64,000 nt of DNA from Ichthyophis bannanicus (taxonomy: Eukaryota > Chordata > Amphibia > Gymnophiona > Ichthyophiidae): positions 905,913,309 to 905,977,308 of the forward strand of contig CM066035.1 of the NCBI GenBank assembly GCA_033557465.1, read 5' to 3'. The position numbers and the translations under genes are program-made. Each line of letters starts with the position of its first letter. Positions within the stretch are counted from its first letter, which is position 1. Shown one piece after another: positions 46,054 through 56,821 of the stretch. Under the pieces are notes generated by a model that did no database searches, was not told the DNA's origin, and worked only from the letters and a program-made list of their open reading frames with translations.

Positions 46054-47663
46054 CTATGGGCTTTTATCCTCTGGATCACCCTGTAGATCAGAGGCCATGG
46101 TGGAAATACATACAGCAGGCCCTATGAGGGACAAGGCTGAGCCAACACATCGAGGCCCCTCCGACACCCATTCCCAGTGCCGACTGAAGAAGCGAACTGC
46201 CTTCGCGTTGTCAGCAGTTGCCATGAGAACCATAATTGACTGACTCCAGTTGCGGGTTATGCCTCGGAATACTGAGTCCTCCAATGTCCACTCTCCAGGA
46301 TCCAATCTTTGGCAACTGAGGAAGTTGGCCTGCATGTTCTCTTTGCCTGCCACGTGTGTCGCTGATAGTGCCAGATTTGCTTCTGCCCACCGAAGAAGCG
46401 TGGCAATCTCCTTCGCCACAACTGCACTCCCTAGGCCTCTCTGATGATTGATATAGGCAACTGTCATAGCATTGTTGGAGAACATTCTCACCGCTTTGCA
46501 TGACACCAAAGTCCTGAAAGCTTGGAGAGCTAGGAAGACTGCCCTCATTTCCAGGTGACTGATCGATCACTGTTGTTCATCCTCCGACAGAAAATGAGAT
46601 CCTCAACAGGACAGACTGGCATCCATTGTCACCACCATCCATTCTGGCAGCTGCAGACACCCCCTTGAGGAGGGAATCGGATGCTAGCCACCAACTGAGA
46701 CTTTCACGGACGTCCCTTGGGGAGATGAGCTGCTGGGAGAGCTCCCGACTCTGCAGTGACCACCTCGACAGAAGGGTTCTTTGCATCGGTCATATGTGCG
46801 CCTGAGCCCATGGCACCAGATCCAATGCTGCCGCCATGGACCACAAGACCTGGAGGTAAGACCATGCAGATGGAGCCAATTGCCAGAGAAAACTGCGGAT
46901 CTGACACTGGAGTTTCTGAATGTGGTACTGCAGTAAGAAAACACGATCGAGCTGAGTGTCGAAGCGGGCTTCCAGGTAGATAAGGTCCCGCAAAGGCCTC
47001 AAGGAGCTCTGGACAGATTGACCACAAACCCCAGGTCGCCTAGGACCTAGAGGACTCACTGCATGCTGGCCAGGCTGTCCTCTTGCAACTTCGCTCGGAT
47101 GAGCCAGTTGTCCAGATAGGGGTGTACCAGCACAGCTTCCCACTGAACAGCTATCGCCATCACCACAATGATCTTGGTGAAGGCACATGGTGCCATAGCC
47201 AGTCAGAAGGGCAGCGCTTGGAACTGGAAATGTCCCATGGGAACTGTGAATCTCAGGAACCGCTGATGCTCGACCTGCATTGGCATGTGAAGATACACTT
47301 CGGTGAGATCCAGTGGGGTCAGAACTCACCCTTGTGAATGGCCACAATCACGGACCATAGAGTCTCCATGCAGAAGTGGGGCACCCGCAGCGCTCGATTG
47401 ATGTGCTTCAGGTCCAGAATAGGGTGAAAGGACTCTTCCTTTTTGGGGGCCACAAAGTAGATGGAGTATCGATCTTGTCCATACTGGCCCTCAGGCACCG
47501 GCACGTCTGTCTGCAGCTGCAGAAGCGTGTCCTGAACAGCCTGCCGCTGGGCTGGAGCCTTGCAAGGTGACAATAGAAAGCTGTCTGCAAGAGGTTGTGT
47601 GAATTCCAGCGCGTATCCCTCTGGAATGATCTCCAACACCCATTGTTTAGAAGGCAGAACCAA
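46054..47663 (-). pseudogene. DIRS-G reverse transcriptase and RNase H
   Basis: Fingers: 'YSIYFVAPKKEESFHPILDL' and 'RALRVPHFCMETLWSVIVAI' (47319-47663). The catalytic region (about 47080-47300) is frame-broken; plus-strand codons imply 'VLVHPYLDNWLIRAKLQ', so the second Asp of YLDD is Asn. RNase H (46054-46548): 'MRAVFLALQAFRTLV', 'VRMFSNNAMTVAYINHQRGL' (normally SDN, here SNN) and 'LALSATHVAGKENMQANFLS'. Catalytic losses in both domains mark an inactive copy. Confidence 0.78.
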
Positions 47664-47699
47664 GCGGAGTAAAACTGACAGAGCCTGTTGCCCATGGGG

Positions 47700-48840
47700 A
47701 CCAGCTCTGCCTGGGTCCCCCTCATCTCAATGGGACTTCTCAGTTCCTCCACCTGTGCCGGACAACTAACCACAACTGGCCCTGCGACTGCCCCAAAAGG
47801 ACTGTCCCTTGGAAGCATAGCATCCCCTCTGGTAGGGAGCAAACTGAACTACTCAGAAATGGCAAAAGTCCTTCGCCTGACCATGTCCCGCTGGTGCACA
47901 CTTTGGGCCCTTGGGCTTATCTTCTAAGGCATCCCTTAAAGGGAAGCCTGCTGAGCCTGGCCTTAGACGAAGCATCTGCTGCTCAATTACAGAGCCAAAG
48001 GAAACAGCGAGCTGTCACTATGGACACCATTCCTTTAGCAGAGGCCCGAAGGAGATCATAGGAGGCATCCGCCAAATAAGCACAGCTGGACTCCAGCCTG
48101 GGCAGTTTGGCAGATGGCGAAGGGCTTTGTCCAGACGCCTCCGGTAAGGCCTGCGTCCATCTTAATCAGGCCTGCATGACATAGGCACCGCAAACGGACA
48201 CCTGAAGTGTCAGGGCATTCACTTCAAATGCCTGTTTCAACAAGGTTTCCAGCTTCTTGTCTTGCGCATATTTAAGAGCGGCTCTGCCTTCCACCGTGAT
48301 CGTGGTCTTCTTGGTAATGGCCAAGACAAGAGCATCCACCTTTGGAACCTTGAGGAACTCTTTCCGCTGCTGGTATGGTGTACAGATAAGCCATAGCTTG
48401 CCCACCCTTTAATCACGTTTCTGGTACTTCCCACTCCAAATCTATCATCTGTTTGAGAGCCTGCTGCAGAGGAAAGGTGGTCTTCTGTAGCCGGGTTCCT
48501 TTGAAATAGAGGATCCTCCAAAGGGATCCCCTGCTCAGGCACGGGCTGAGGAAGGTTCAATGTCGCTAACAAATGCGCAATGAGCGAGGAGAGTTCCTCA
48601 CGCCTGAAGAAAAGAACTATGCTGGGGTCCTCCCCTGACGGGATCCTGCCTTCAAGGCCTGCCTCTGCGGATCCCCCACTCAGAGACTGGAGGGCCCCTC
48701 TCCAAGGCATCATCCGAATCCTTGGAATCCTCAGAAACCCCTTCGGGCTATGTGTCCTCAAGGCCACTCTCCTGCTTCCTCAACAGAGTCCGAGCAGTCC
48801 CTACCAAGTGCTGTGGCTCCTGCACCAAATGTGAAGACAG
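47700..48840 (-). pseudogene. DIRS-G gag-like protein
   Basis: 48166-48405 carries 'VPKVDALVLAITKKTTITVE' and 'RAALKYAQDKKLETLLKQAF', equal in pattern to DIRS-D gag; 48237-48767 supplies the upstream part in a second frame ('FFRREELSSLIAHLLATLNL'). 47870-48110 matches the 'LPFKGRLLFGEDL' region in broken frames. The Cys-rich start cannot be read clearly; 48841-49892 is the 5' leader and right terminal repeat. Confidence 0.68.
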
Positions 48841-49892
48841 TAATGGGGACTGCTTCCTTCCCCTCAGGCCCTGCGTCATGCAGTAGGCCTGGTGAAGGAG
48901 CAAAACAAAGTCTGGAGATAAGGCCTCAAACTCATTTCTCCCAAAAGCTCCCTTTTAACTTTTTGACTGTTCCCCGGGCCTACAGCAGAGTACCGAGACT
49001 GAACCCTGACGCAGAGTACCGAGACTGAACCCGGACTCCCTGCAGCTGCCTGACATGGTGTCTCAGAGCCCCTTAAAATGGCCCTGGTTCTCAATGAAAC
49101 TGCAGGTGCAACTGCATCACTTGCAGGAACTCCTGTGGGCTGGAGTCTTCTTCAGCTGACAATATGGCTCCATGCATGCTCTCCCTTGTGACACGGTCCT
49201 ACAACACGCAGCTGTGGCACAACCTCAGAGATGAAGGATGCACTTTTTTATAGTTGCAGACTGCACATGCGGTCTGCGGCATACTGATGGCCTGAGTCCA
49301 ATGAGAACAACCGTCAAAAGAAAAACCCACGGCTCTTGCGTGCTCCCTCTCAGGTATTGCCTGCACTTACTGGCCCCGAACAGTGTCTGCCATTTCCCTG
49401 AGGGACACAGTTCCTTCCTGCTCAGACCTCCTCTCACCTGCGGGCAGCTGCAACTGAATGCAGCAGCCCTACTGAAAGGGGAATGGGCTCTCACAAGGGC
49501 AGTTCTCCAGGGAGGCAACTGAGCTCAAATAAATGGCACCCTGCTATTTTTTCCCTCCTCCATGGGAAACCTGACAACTGAACGGCTCAGATTTCCGGAG
49601 GGCAGCCTAGACCAGCACCTACCAGGAGGGATCAGAGCACAGCCTTAACCAGCTTAATCTTAATTAATTTTTTTTTTAAGTTCTAAATCTTCACTTCCCT
49701 ACACGAAGGTCCAGTGCACCCAGACTACACGGGTCTTGTACTATCTGCTGGAGACTGAGAAATACTGACTTCTGGAGAGGTTCCGCCCTTCTTATCGGGG
49801 GACATCACAGAAGTTGGACGTTCTCAGTCTCCATCTGCTAGAGGAGGAGCAAAACCCAGGAGTCTAGACTGGACTGGAGGGATGCTATGGAA

Positions 49893-50065
49893 ATAACAGT
49901 TTAGGAGACTAAAACTGCAGCCATCTGGCTCATCTGAGGCCAGTCAACATTAGTCTTTATGAATAATCGCAATATCCTGTGTATGACCACCAGCATAAAA
50001 TACCCATAAGCAAAAAATACCCAAAACAGGGTGACCCACCAGTCAAACATATATAGTGAAAAAGA
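49893..50065. other. Intron sequence between DIRS-G and the Penelope-like element
   Basis: 173 bp of AT-rich sequence without recognised features. Confidence 0.45.
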
Positions 50066-50312
50066 ATAGCCCCGGATAGAGTAAACTCAAAACTTCAGTG
50101 TCAAACATTTTTTGTTGGACTTATAGTGAGGACTCAACCTCTACAGTGAAGTAGAAATTCCACTTACCGTTAATTTCCGGAACACAACCCGCTTGTCTGG
50201 ACTGGTCTAGCAGGATGAAATGGAAATGTCCATTTTGCAATAAAAGCAGCCTATTTGGTCATAAAACGCTGAAATCTGATGGCCAAAGTACCCCAGAAAC
50301 CCTCAATTAAAA
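50066..50312 (+). repeat. Penelope-like element, left inverted terminal repeat (with 75-bp insertion)
   Basis: It starts ATAGCCCCGGATA. It is the inverted counterpart of 52405-52602: 'aaactcaaaacttcagtgtc', 'aaaagcagcctatttggtca' and 'gatggccaaagt' occur in both. An extra 75 bp (50151-50225) is present only in this arm. Confidence 0.88.
50151..50225. mobile_element. 75-bp mini-DIRS (two joined termini)
   Basis: The insertion is absent from the other Penelope repeat arm. It begins GTAGAAATTCCACTTACCGT, resembling the DIRS-D left terminus, and ends GTCTAGCAGGATGAAATGGA, resembling the DIRS-G right terminus. Nothing lies between the two ends. Confidence 0.6.
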
Positions 50313-50369
50313 CAATTGACATCAGATAATGAATGTGATCTGTAATGCAGATAAGAGGGGGGCGCCATC

Positions 50370-52140
50370 GTGTTTCAATCTCGGGCAACATATCATCAGC
50401 AACTGTTATATCACCTAGGTAACCATAGATACTACCAATTAGTCTCTTCAGATCCTACATCAGGTTTGAAGTCTCTGATTTTGGCTTTATGCAGACAGGC
50501 TTTGGGTGCGGGTTGGATAACTTGGATGGAATATAAATTCCTTTGTTTGGTCAGTCCTAATATCCCTGTGATCTATACAGTGCCCAAAATTCACAAATCT
50601 TTGTACAATCCACCTGCCTGTCCAACTGTGTCATGTAGGGCACGGTTCGGAACCGCTGTCCCAAATTCTGCAATTGTTTCCTTCATCCTATAGCAGCTAG
50701 AGTATTGTCCTTTATGAGGGATACTTCACATTTTATTTCAATGTTGGAAACTTCCACCTTCTCCACTCCTCAATTGTATTTGGCTACACTAGATGTGGTG
50801 GCTCTATACACTAATATTCATCAGACTGAACCAGTGAAGGTGGTTTCTAAAATTGATTTAGATCTGCCCCCAGTATAGCTAAGAAGTTTTTCCTTGATTT
50901 ATTGAGGCTGGTTCTTATAAAAATTATTTTCAGTTTGAGGGCTCTTTTTACACGCAGACCATGAGGGCCACATTGGCACCCTCTACATGGCTGAGATGGA
51001 GGATCCTTTTATTTATCCTTCCAACTGGTTTTCAAAGGTGCTTCTGTGGAAGCGTTTTCTTGATGATATATTTTTCATCTGGACAGGGTCCCAACTGGAT
51101 TTGGATCGTTTTGTACAGTGGCTGAATACTTGTAAGACCAACATTCAATTCGCTGCTAAGTATGATACACAATCAATTGAGTATTTGGATTTCTTGCCTG
51201 CCAGCAGGGGGACCATTTATATATCACATTATATAGAAAACCTGTGCAGAGAAATACGCTGTTGCGTTTCAATAATTTCCATCCTGGCTCTCTGAAGAAG
51301 GGCCCCCCTTTTGGTCAATTTTTACACATATGGCGTATTTGCACATCAACTACAGATTATAAGATCCACACACAAGATTTATGTAGATGACTATCTACAA
51401 GGGGCTATTCTGTTTCAGTAATTTGGTCTGCCTATAACAGAGCATTACACAATCATCGTGAATGGCTTTTGTCTTCACGTCAAAATCCTGAGGGGTCAGC
51501 AGAAATGGGTAAGATAGTAGAAATACTGTCTTACATGGATTATTCCTATCAGGTAGTGAAAATTTTGTGTAAATATTGGCAAACATTGGGACTACACTCA
51601 TGTTTCAATAGAGCTCCGAGTATTGCCAATAGGGGCAGCAACTTAAGAGATTGGCTGGTTAAGACGGGACCTACTTTACAATCACAATCTCTTCCGGAAC
51701 ATAAGGGACTCTTCTCTTGTGGCAGTTGTACATATTGTCAGGGTACAATGGAGAGTGAATGTTGGACAGACATTTCCACCAATAAGATCTGGTATTCAAG
51801 GCACTATACTGACTGGGCATCTCAAGTCTGCGGTCTAGCTTATTGTCTGCCCATGTGGGTTGCAGTATATTGGCAGGACCTCTCGCCCATTTAAGACATG
51901 ATTGGTAGAACATGCCACATATTTACGAACAAGGACACTTACAGCACCAATGGTGCAACACTGTATTCAGCATAACCATTTTTTAAACCTTTGTCTTGAG
52001 AGTGACTGAATGGATACTGTCATTGGTTCAGGGGGGTGATCGGGAGGCATGAGTACAATTTCAGGAACAGAAATGGATTTTTCTTTTGCGCTCGGTTTCT
52101 CCCCATCAGTTGAACTTGGAAATTGGCTGGCATTGTGTTT
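50370..52140 (+). pseudogene. Penelope-like RT and GIY-YIG endonuclease
   Basis: RT: 'ITWMEYKFLCLVSPNIPVIY' and 'TVPKIHKSLYNPPACPTVS' (50510-50640), then 'LATLDVVALYTNIHQTE' (about 50770-50830), the catalytic box as 'WKRFLDDIFFIWTGSQLDLD' (51050-51110) and 'SIEYLDFLP'. The linker CCHH region gives 'SCGSCTYCQG' (51715-51745). The GIY-YIG nuclease is degenerate: in one frame 'CPCGLQYIGRTSRPFKTW' with 'LVEHATYLRTR' (51845-51935). The frame changes at least four times. The protein would combine target nicking and priming. Confidence 0.85.
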
Positions 52141-52404
52141 TATAAGAGTTAGGCAACATTTTGGCTTTTGTGGGCATGTTGTTTCTTAGCTCCCAATCAA
52201 CTTTACAGTAGCGGCTTAGGTTAGTTATGATGTCAGACGCCGTTTTTTTAAAAAAGATGAATCACTTATGATTTTGCAGCCTTGATGGTGACCCTGCTCT
52301 TGGCTCAATTTTCACAGAGGAATCAACACCTGATGCAGGGTCCTGGAAATGTGTACGGACCTGAGACGTAGTACTGCCTCGTGGATATGGTCTTCTGAAT
52401 GGAA

Positions 52405-52602
52405 GTTTGATTGAGCACTTCTGGGGGACTTTGGCCATCATATTTCAGCTAAGTAAAACGTTTTATGACCAAATAGGCTGCTTTTACTGCAATAAAATGA
52501 TTAAAATGGACATTTCACTGTAGGGGTTAAGTCTTCGTTATGACAAGTCCAACATAAAATGTTTGACACTGAAGTTTTGAGTTTACAGTATCCGGGGCTA
52601 TA
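52405..52602 (+). repeat. Penelope-like element, right inverted terminal repeat
   Basis: Reverse complement of the left arm, ending 'tatccggggctat'. It is somewhat diverged from the left arm and lacks the 75-bp insertion. Confidence 0.85.
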
Positions 52603-53059
52603 TTTGTTTCACCAGTACTATCATGGCACACAGCAACAAGGCTGTGCAGGAGCCCAGGTACCCTGGCAGCATTGTGAGGCAGCTGCAACAACTGGTGCTG
52701 CCATCAGCCGGGCAGCGTACACATAGACCTACGTCCACAACATTAGGCAGTGCCAGAGAGCTTTCAGCAGAGAATGGACCTGGTCCAGAGGGAGGAAGCC
52801 CCCTGGCATCTTCTACTAACCGTCTCATGTGATATGAGGCTACGGCATCCATACTAACAAGAATGAAAAGTAGAGCCTTATTACAACCGAAACTGAATCT
52901 ATTTTGTGTTTGCTGTAAGTCACTGTCAGCAGTATTTTTAGACTGATAAGTCGAGATATAAATATAAATATTACCGCTGAAGCAGACGTGTCCCAGTTAT
53001 TAGTACTTATGGGTGTTTGTGACTCTTCATATTGATCTTTTTGCCCCTTCTCTCATTTT
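52603..53059. other. Unassigned intron interval
   Basis: A 69-codon open frame (52623-52832, plus) beginning 'MAHSNKAVQEPRYPGSIVRQ' has no recognised family; it may be a remnant of an unknown transposon ORF. The rest is AT-rich. Confidence 0.35.
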
Positions 53060-53296
53060 TTTAAAATTGTATTTAGTATTTAGCTCCTGCTTTTCCAGTA
53101 GTAGTTTAGGACAAGTTACATTCAGGTACAGCAGGTATTTTCCTGTCCCCTGAGGGTTTACAATCTAAGCTTGTACCTGAGGCAATGGAGAGTTAAGTGG
53201 CTTGCTCAGACTACAGGAGTGCCAGTGAGATTCAAACCCTGATCTTTTTTGGTCACCAGGCCACAGCTCTAACCACTAAGCTACTCCTCCACCCCA
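53060..53296 (-). mobile_element. tRNA-derived SINE
   Basis: Read on the minus strand, a tRNA-like head carries an A box TAGCTTAGTGG (53273-53283) and a B box GGTTTGAATC (53229-53238), about 34 nt apart, which is normal for a pol III promoter. A non-tRNA body and an A-rich tail follow. It lies in the same orientation as the host gene, 42 bp into the intron after the exon donor. Confidence 0.75.
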
Positions 53297-53338
53297 GTCA
53301 TTGCCTACCTGCAAATACTAAACTTAACAAGCACTTAC

Positions 53339-53458
53339 AAACTCTCTCTCCCGCTGGTGCTTTTCTTCAGCGTCTTTAATGAGCTGCGTGGTTTGCTGAA
53401 GTTTGGCATCAACTAGCTGTTGTTGCAGCTCCTTGTGTTTGAACGCCTTGTCGATGTG
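53339..53458 (-). CDS. TXLNG: Gamma-taxilin-like internal exon (40 codons)
   Basis: On the minus strand a polypyrimidine tract and TTTTCAG acceptor precede 120 bases starting 'HIDKAFKHKELQQQLVDAKL' and ending 'KHQREREF', then a perfect GTAAGT donor. The phase is 0 at both ends, so exon and reading frame are symmetrical. The segment is the taxilin coiled coil: 'FKHKELQQQLVDAKLQQTTQ' with 'LIKDAEEKHQRERE'. The 'QQTTQLIK' stretch is typical of gamma-taxilin; alpha reads QQAQEMLK. It joins directly to the exon at 26410-26484 across a 26.9-kb intron. No damage is visible, so the gene is presumed functional. Confidence 0.88.
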
Positions 53459-53559
53459 CTGAAAACAGAGACAGAGACAGCTATCGTCAGTGCATCATAC
53501 ATGGAGCATGTTTAAAGAGATCAAAATAAAGCACTCCGTGGAGATGTGTAGTATGAGGA

Positions 53560-54040
53560 TAAAATTACGAAAGACACCAGAGAAGAGTCCTTTACCTCCC
53601 CCCACCTCAAAGCAGATGGGTACAGCAGCAAAGAAACAAATACCACTATGGGAAACACATCCAAGAAAGTTCAGCAGATACCAATGAGAGCTAGCGCTTT
53701 TTGAGTTATGGTCCCCATATTATGGGATAGTATCCCGAAGGAGTTCAGGAGGACGACGGAACAATCATATGGCATTCAGGAAAAACTGGAGACCTGGCTG
53801 TTCCCAGAGAATTAAAACTGCTTGTTTTGTTTTCTTTATATATTTATTTAAAACAATCCTCAAACTTCCCATCTACTAGGGTTCTCAACGGTGTACACAT
53901 AGGTCATCCTGTCCAACTCATATCTAAAAGCTCTCAGTCCAGTACCCATCCCCTCTCCCTTTTCTGCTGAGCCATTCTATGTTAAAAGGGGTGGAGGGAA
54001 AGACAGACACGATGAGATGGGACAGGGCATGAGGGTCAGA
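53560..54040 (+). mobile_element. L2-like LINE 3' fragment
   Basis: 53711-53815 reads 'VPILWDSIPKEFRRTTEQSY' then 'GIQEKLETWLFPEN' and stop, the C-terminal 'LWNSIP..FR..LKTWLF' motif of L2/CR1 proteins. TTTA-rich 3' sequence follows. The upstream part (53560-53700) is frame-broken. Confidence 0.7.
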
Positions 54041-54169
54041 AGGCTGAAACATTTATATTTATTGAACTTTCAAATGATAAACAGTGCAAAGAAAAATACC
54101 GCATAATAACAAAGTTACCATTTCAGAAAAAAGATGGAAGCTATTATAAATAAGACTAAAAAATGTACG

Positions 54170-54632
54170 CAGTGGCGGCCTAAGGGTTCTTGCCGCCCTA
54201 GGCAGGCCTGATGTGCTCCCCCACCACACTGCGTGTCATTGCCACAATACCCGACATCCAGCCTTTCACTTGGGGTTAATGGGCGGCACGGCAATCAGCT
54301 CTTTGATGTCGTGGCAGGTTTTAAAGTGCACACAATTACTTTCTGCCACTCCTGCTCCCTTCGATAGAAGTTGCGGCAGGAGCAGCAGGTCATGACTGCA
54401 CACATGCGCTTTATGACCTGCCACAGCTCGAAGAGGTAATCGCCGTGCCGCCTATCAACCCCAAGTCAGAGGCTGGATGCTGGGGGTGGTGCGGCGACAG
54501 CACATGGTGCACTGGAGGTGGCACATTGGGAATGTCTAGTGCTGAGCTGCCGCTTAGAAGAGGTGGTGATCACCATGCCACCCACCAGGGTCTGCCGCCC
54601 TAAGCGACCGCCTAATGGACAGGCTGGCCCTG
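54170..54632. mobile_element. Palindromic hAT MITE (463 bp)
   Basis: The element starts CAGTGGCGGCC and ends GGCTGGCCCTG (imperfect terminal repeats). The flanks are AATGTACG (54162-54169) and AATGTACA (54633-54640), 7 of 8 identical, a hAT-length duplication. Internally, two long arms around 54258-54345 and 54410-54480 are inverted copies ('ggcggcacggcaatcagctc' versus its complement), so the whole can fold back. Confidence 0.75.
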
Positions 54633-55524
54633 AATGTACAAAAAATCTTAGAACATTCATTCCATCACATCATAAATGAGAAAGAGAGCAAACTATCCAT
54701 AAAAAATGTAAAGAAAACATTGGGGAAATGTCCTGTAAAATAAAGTACACCCATATTTCAAACCCATTTTATTAATAACAAGTAAGAATTATATCAGCTG
54801 AGGTTGCCTCTAAACTTTGTACCAGAGATTATAATTGGGGAGGACTGAAGACAATATAGTTCTTATCACAATGCTCGATCAAATAGCGTCTTGAAACTTC
54901 AAGAAAGATGTCATTCCAAGAGCCAAAGTTCTTGGCTTTAATGTCAGAAATTTTCTATAAACCATCCGTACCGTATCTGAGAAGAGGGATCAGGAAAAAC
55001 GAATAGCATGATTATGAAAAAATGTCAATCTTTAAAGAAACTTGAAACCACCAAATCTCAGTCTAAAATATTTTGAAAGGAGGCTACTAAGGTGCCCTAT
55101 TAAGAGTTTCTTACTCAGATGTCTCTAATACAGCAAACTAAGGTCTACCCAATGCAGCCTCTAATTCCCCAAATTTCGCAGAGATCTAGGAACATAATAT
55201 GCAGTAGTTACTACGAGGAAAGAGGCTGAATAAAAATGCTAAATACCAACAAAATATTGTTTCAACATTTACATAGGGAAATTCAAAGAGCAAAAGGAAA
55301 AATTGAAAAAAACGTAAATTACTTGCTCTAAAAGTGTTTTCATGCTTCTCCAATTTAATTTTCTAAAAGCAAATTTCCCTTTACCAGTGTGCTATTTATC
55401 AACTCCAAAATTTCCAATATTCTAACAGAATCCTCCATCTTCCTTTGCCGAGCCCCCAAATCATTATGCATAGATAACACTTTCTAGTCTCCCCTGAAAA
55501 TTTACATAACCAAGACAAACATCT

Positions 55525-55540
55525 AAAAAGCGTTTATTTC
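55525..55540 (+). repeat. Target-site duplication, left copy of full-length LINE
   Basis: AAAAAGCGTTTATTTC. It matches 61214-61229 (AAAAAGTGTTTATTTC) except for one C/T difference at a CpG, the expected decay of a methylated CpG. Confidence 0.9.
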
Positions 55541-55608
55541 GGGAGGAAATGACGTCACCGGTCCGAGCGGGAGCGTGAGAGCAGAGCTCCGACGGCCCGG
55601 GAATATAA

Positions 55609-56721
55609 TTGGCATACAATAAGCTTTATATCAGCGGGAAAGTCCTCAACTTTGTTGGAGAAGTAGGCGAAGGTGTGCGGAGGAGAGCTGCGATGAAGAA
55701 GGGGGCGGCGGAGTTGAAAGCATTCGCCTATAAAGGAGGATCGGGGAGCACCGCGCCGAAAAGCAAAATGGCGGCGCCCGGGGCTTCCGTGGAGGAGGCG
55801 GCGAAATCCCCTACATGTGCGGAACCTGCCCAGACCAGTGAGATTGAGGGTCTGCGCGGCGAATTGAAATCATGGTTTGGCACACTCCGGCAGGACCTTG
55901 CTAGTTTTCAGGCAGATGTCCAGATCTGGCTGGAGGACTTGAAGGGGGAGTTGCGAGAAGTGGGAGGCCGCTTGGAGGAGGTGGAAAATAAAATGGAGGC
56001 CCAGGACAATGTGGTGCAGGGTCTGAAAGAAAAGATGGAGACCTTGGACGGTGATCAGGCCGAGCTGTGGGCGAAGATTGAAGACCTGGAGAATCGGTCC
56101 CGGAGGGCTAACATTCGCGTTCGTGGAGTGCCTGAAAGCCAAGAGAAAGAGGATTGTATACGGCTGGTGGAGCAGCTTAGCAAACAAATTTTGGAACAAG
56201 CTGAGGGGCCTGACAGCACGCGGTGCTTGAAACTGGAGCGTGCCCATAGGGCGCTGGGCCCGCGGCGGGAAGGCAGGCCTCGAGATATTGTGGCCTGCTT
56301 CCATGAGTATTCAACCAAGAATGCTATTATGGAGATAGCGAGGCATCTGCCTGAATTGAAGTGGGAGAATCATCGGGTAGAGCTCTACGCCGACCTCTCT
56401 GCCATCACCATTCGGAAACGGAGGGACATGGTCCCCATAACGAAGAGGCTACGAGAGCAACAGGCTAAATATAAGTGGACTTTCCCTTTTGGGCTTCAAT
56501 TCTCCATTGGCGGGGTGGCCTCCCATGTTAGAACCCCGGAGGAGGCGGCGAGAGTGCTTAAACAGGCGGGCTGGGCTGACGTCCCGGGCCTGTCGGCGGG
56601 GGAGCCAACTAGCGTTTCCCGGACAGCGGAACGCACGGGAGGATGGCAGAGAGCACAAAGAGGAGATAAGCGGCTGCGTCGGCAGCAGCAGAGCTCCCCC
56701 AGGGCTGGTGACTGCGGCTGA
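55609..56721 (+). CDS. LINE ORF1 protein (RNA-binding, intact)
   Basis: An open 370-codon frame. The likely initiator is the second Met (55693, 'MKKGAAELKAF'), since the first 28 residues look like leader translation. Domains: a low-complexity N-terminus to about residue 75; a coiled coil about 80-155 ('LEDLKGELREVGGRLEEVEN', 'VQGLKEKMETLDGDQAELWA'); an RRM-like domain opening with 'IEDLENRSRRANIRVRGVPE' (about 160); and a C-terminal domain ending 'EEAARVLKQAGW' (about 325). This is the L1 ORF1p layout (Transposase_22 family). It binds and trimerises on element RNA. The Arg-rich tail after 335 may be non-conserved. No lesion seen. Confidence 0.9.
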   Translation: MAYNKLYISGKVLNFVGEVGEGVRRRAAMKKGAAELKAFAYKGGSGSTAPKSKMAAPGASVEEAAKSPTCAEPAQTSEIEGLRGELKSWFGTLRQDLASFQADVQIWLEDLKGELREVGGRLEEVENKMEAQDNVVQGLKEKMETLDGDQAELWAKIEDLENRSRRANIRVRGVPESQEKEDCIRLVEQLSKQILEQAEGPDSTRCLKLERAHRALGPRREGRPRDIVACFHEYSTKNAIMEIARHLPELKWENHRVELYADLSAITIRKRRDMVPITKRLREQQAKYKWTFPFGLQFSIGGVASHVRTPEEAARVLKQAGWADVPGLSAGEPTSVSRTAERTGGWQRAQRGDKRLRRQQQSSPRAGDCG

Positions 56722-56821
56722 AGGACTGGACTGTTGAGTTTAGGAGTAAGAGCTAATCATGCTATGTGTGCCATAGGTTATGTGCTATACATATTGGCGG
56801 GTGTTGTGGGGCTGGGATGTC

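Larger units (their letters stand above)
44367..49892 (-). mobile_element. DIRS-G, complete-length DIRS retrotransposon
   Basis: 5526 bp. The left terminus is GGTTAAATTAGATCTTACCTG and the right terminus ends GGGATGCTATGGAA. The internal region at about 44760-44815 again joins both termini. Inverted repeats share 'ctccatctgctagaggagg'-type sequence and the 'tgatgtcatcccataagaag' block. The order is gag, RT/RNase H, recombinase on the minus strand. It is the same subfamily as DIRS-D but older, with more stops. Confidence 0.9.
50066..52602 (+). mobile_element. Penelope-like retroelement with inverted terminal repeats
   Basis: The coding order is RT then GIY-YIG endonuclease on the plus strand, bracketed by roughly 200-bp inverted repeats. 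Penelope-like elements are known to carry direct or inverted terminal repeats. Coding frames are broken by several shifts and stops. Confidence 0.88.
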
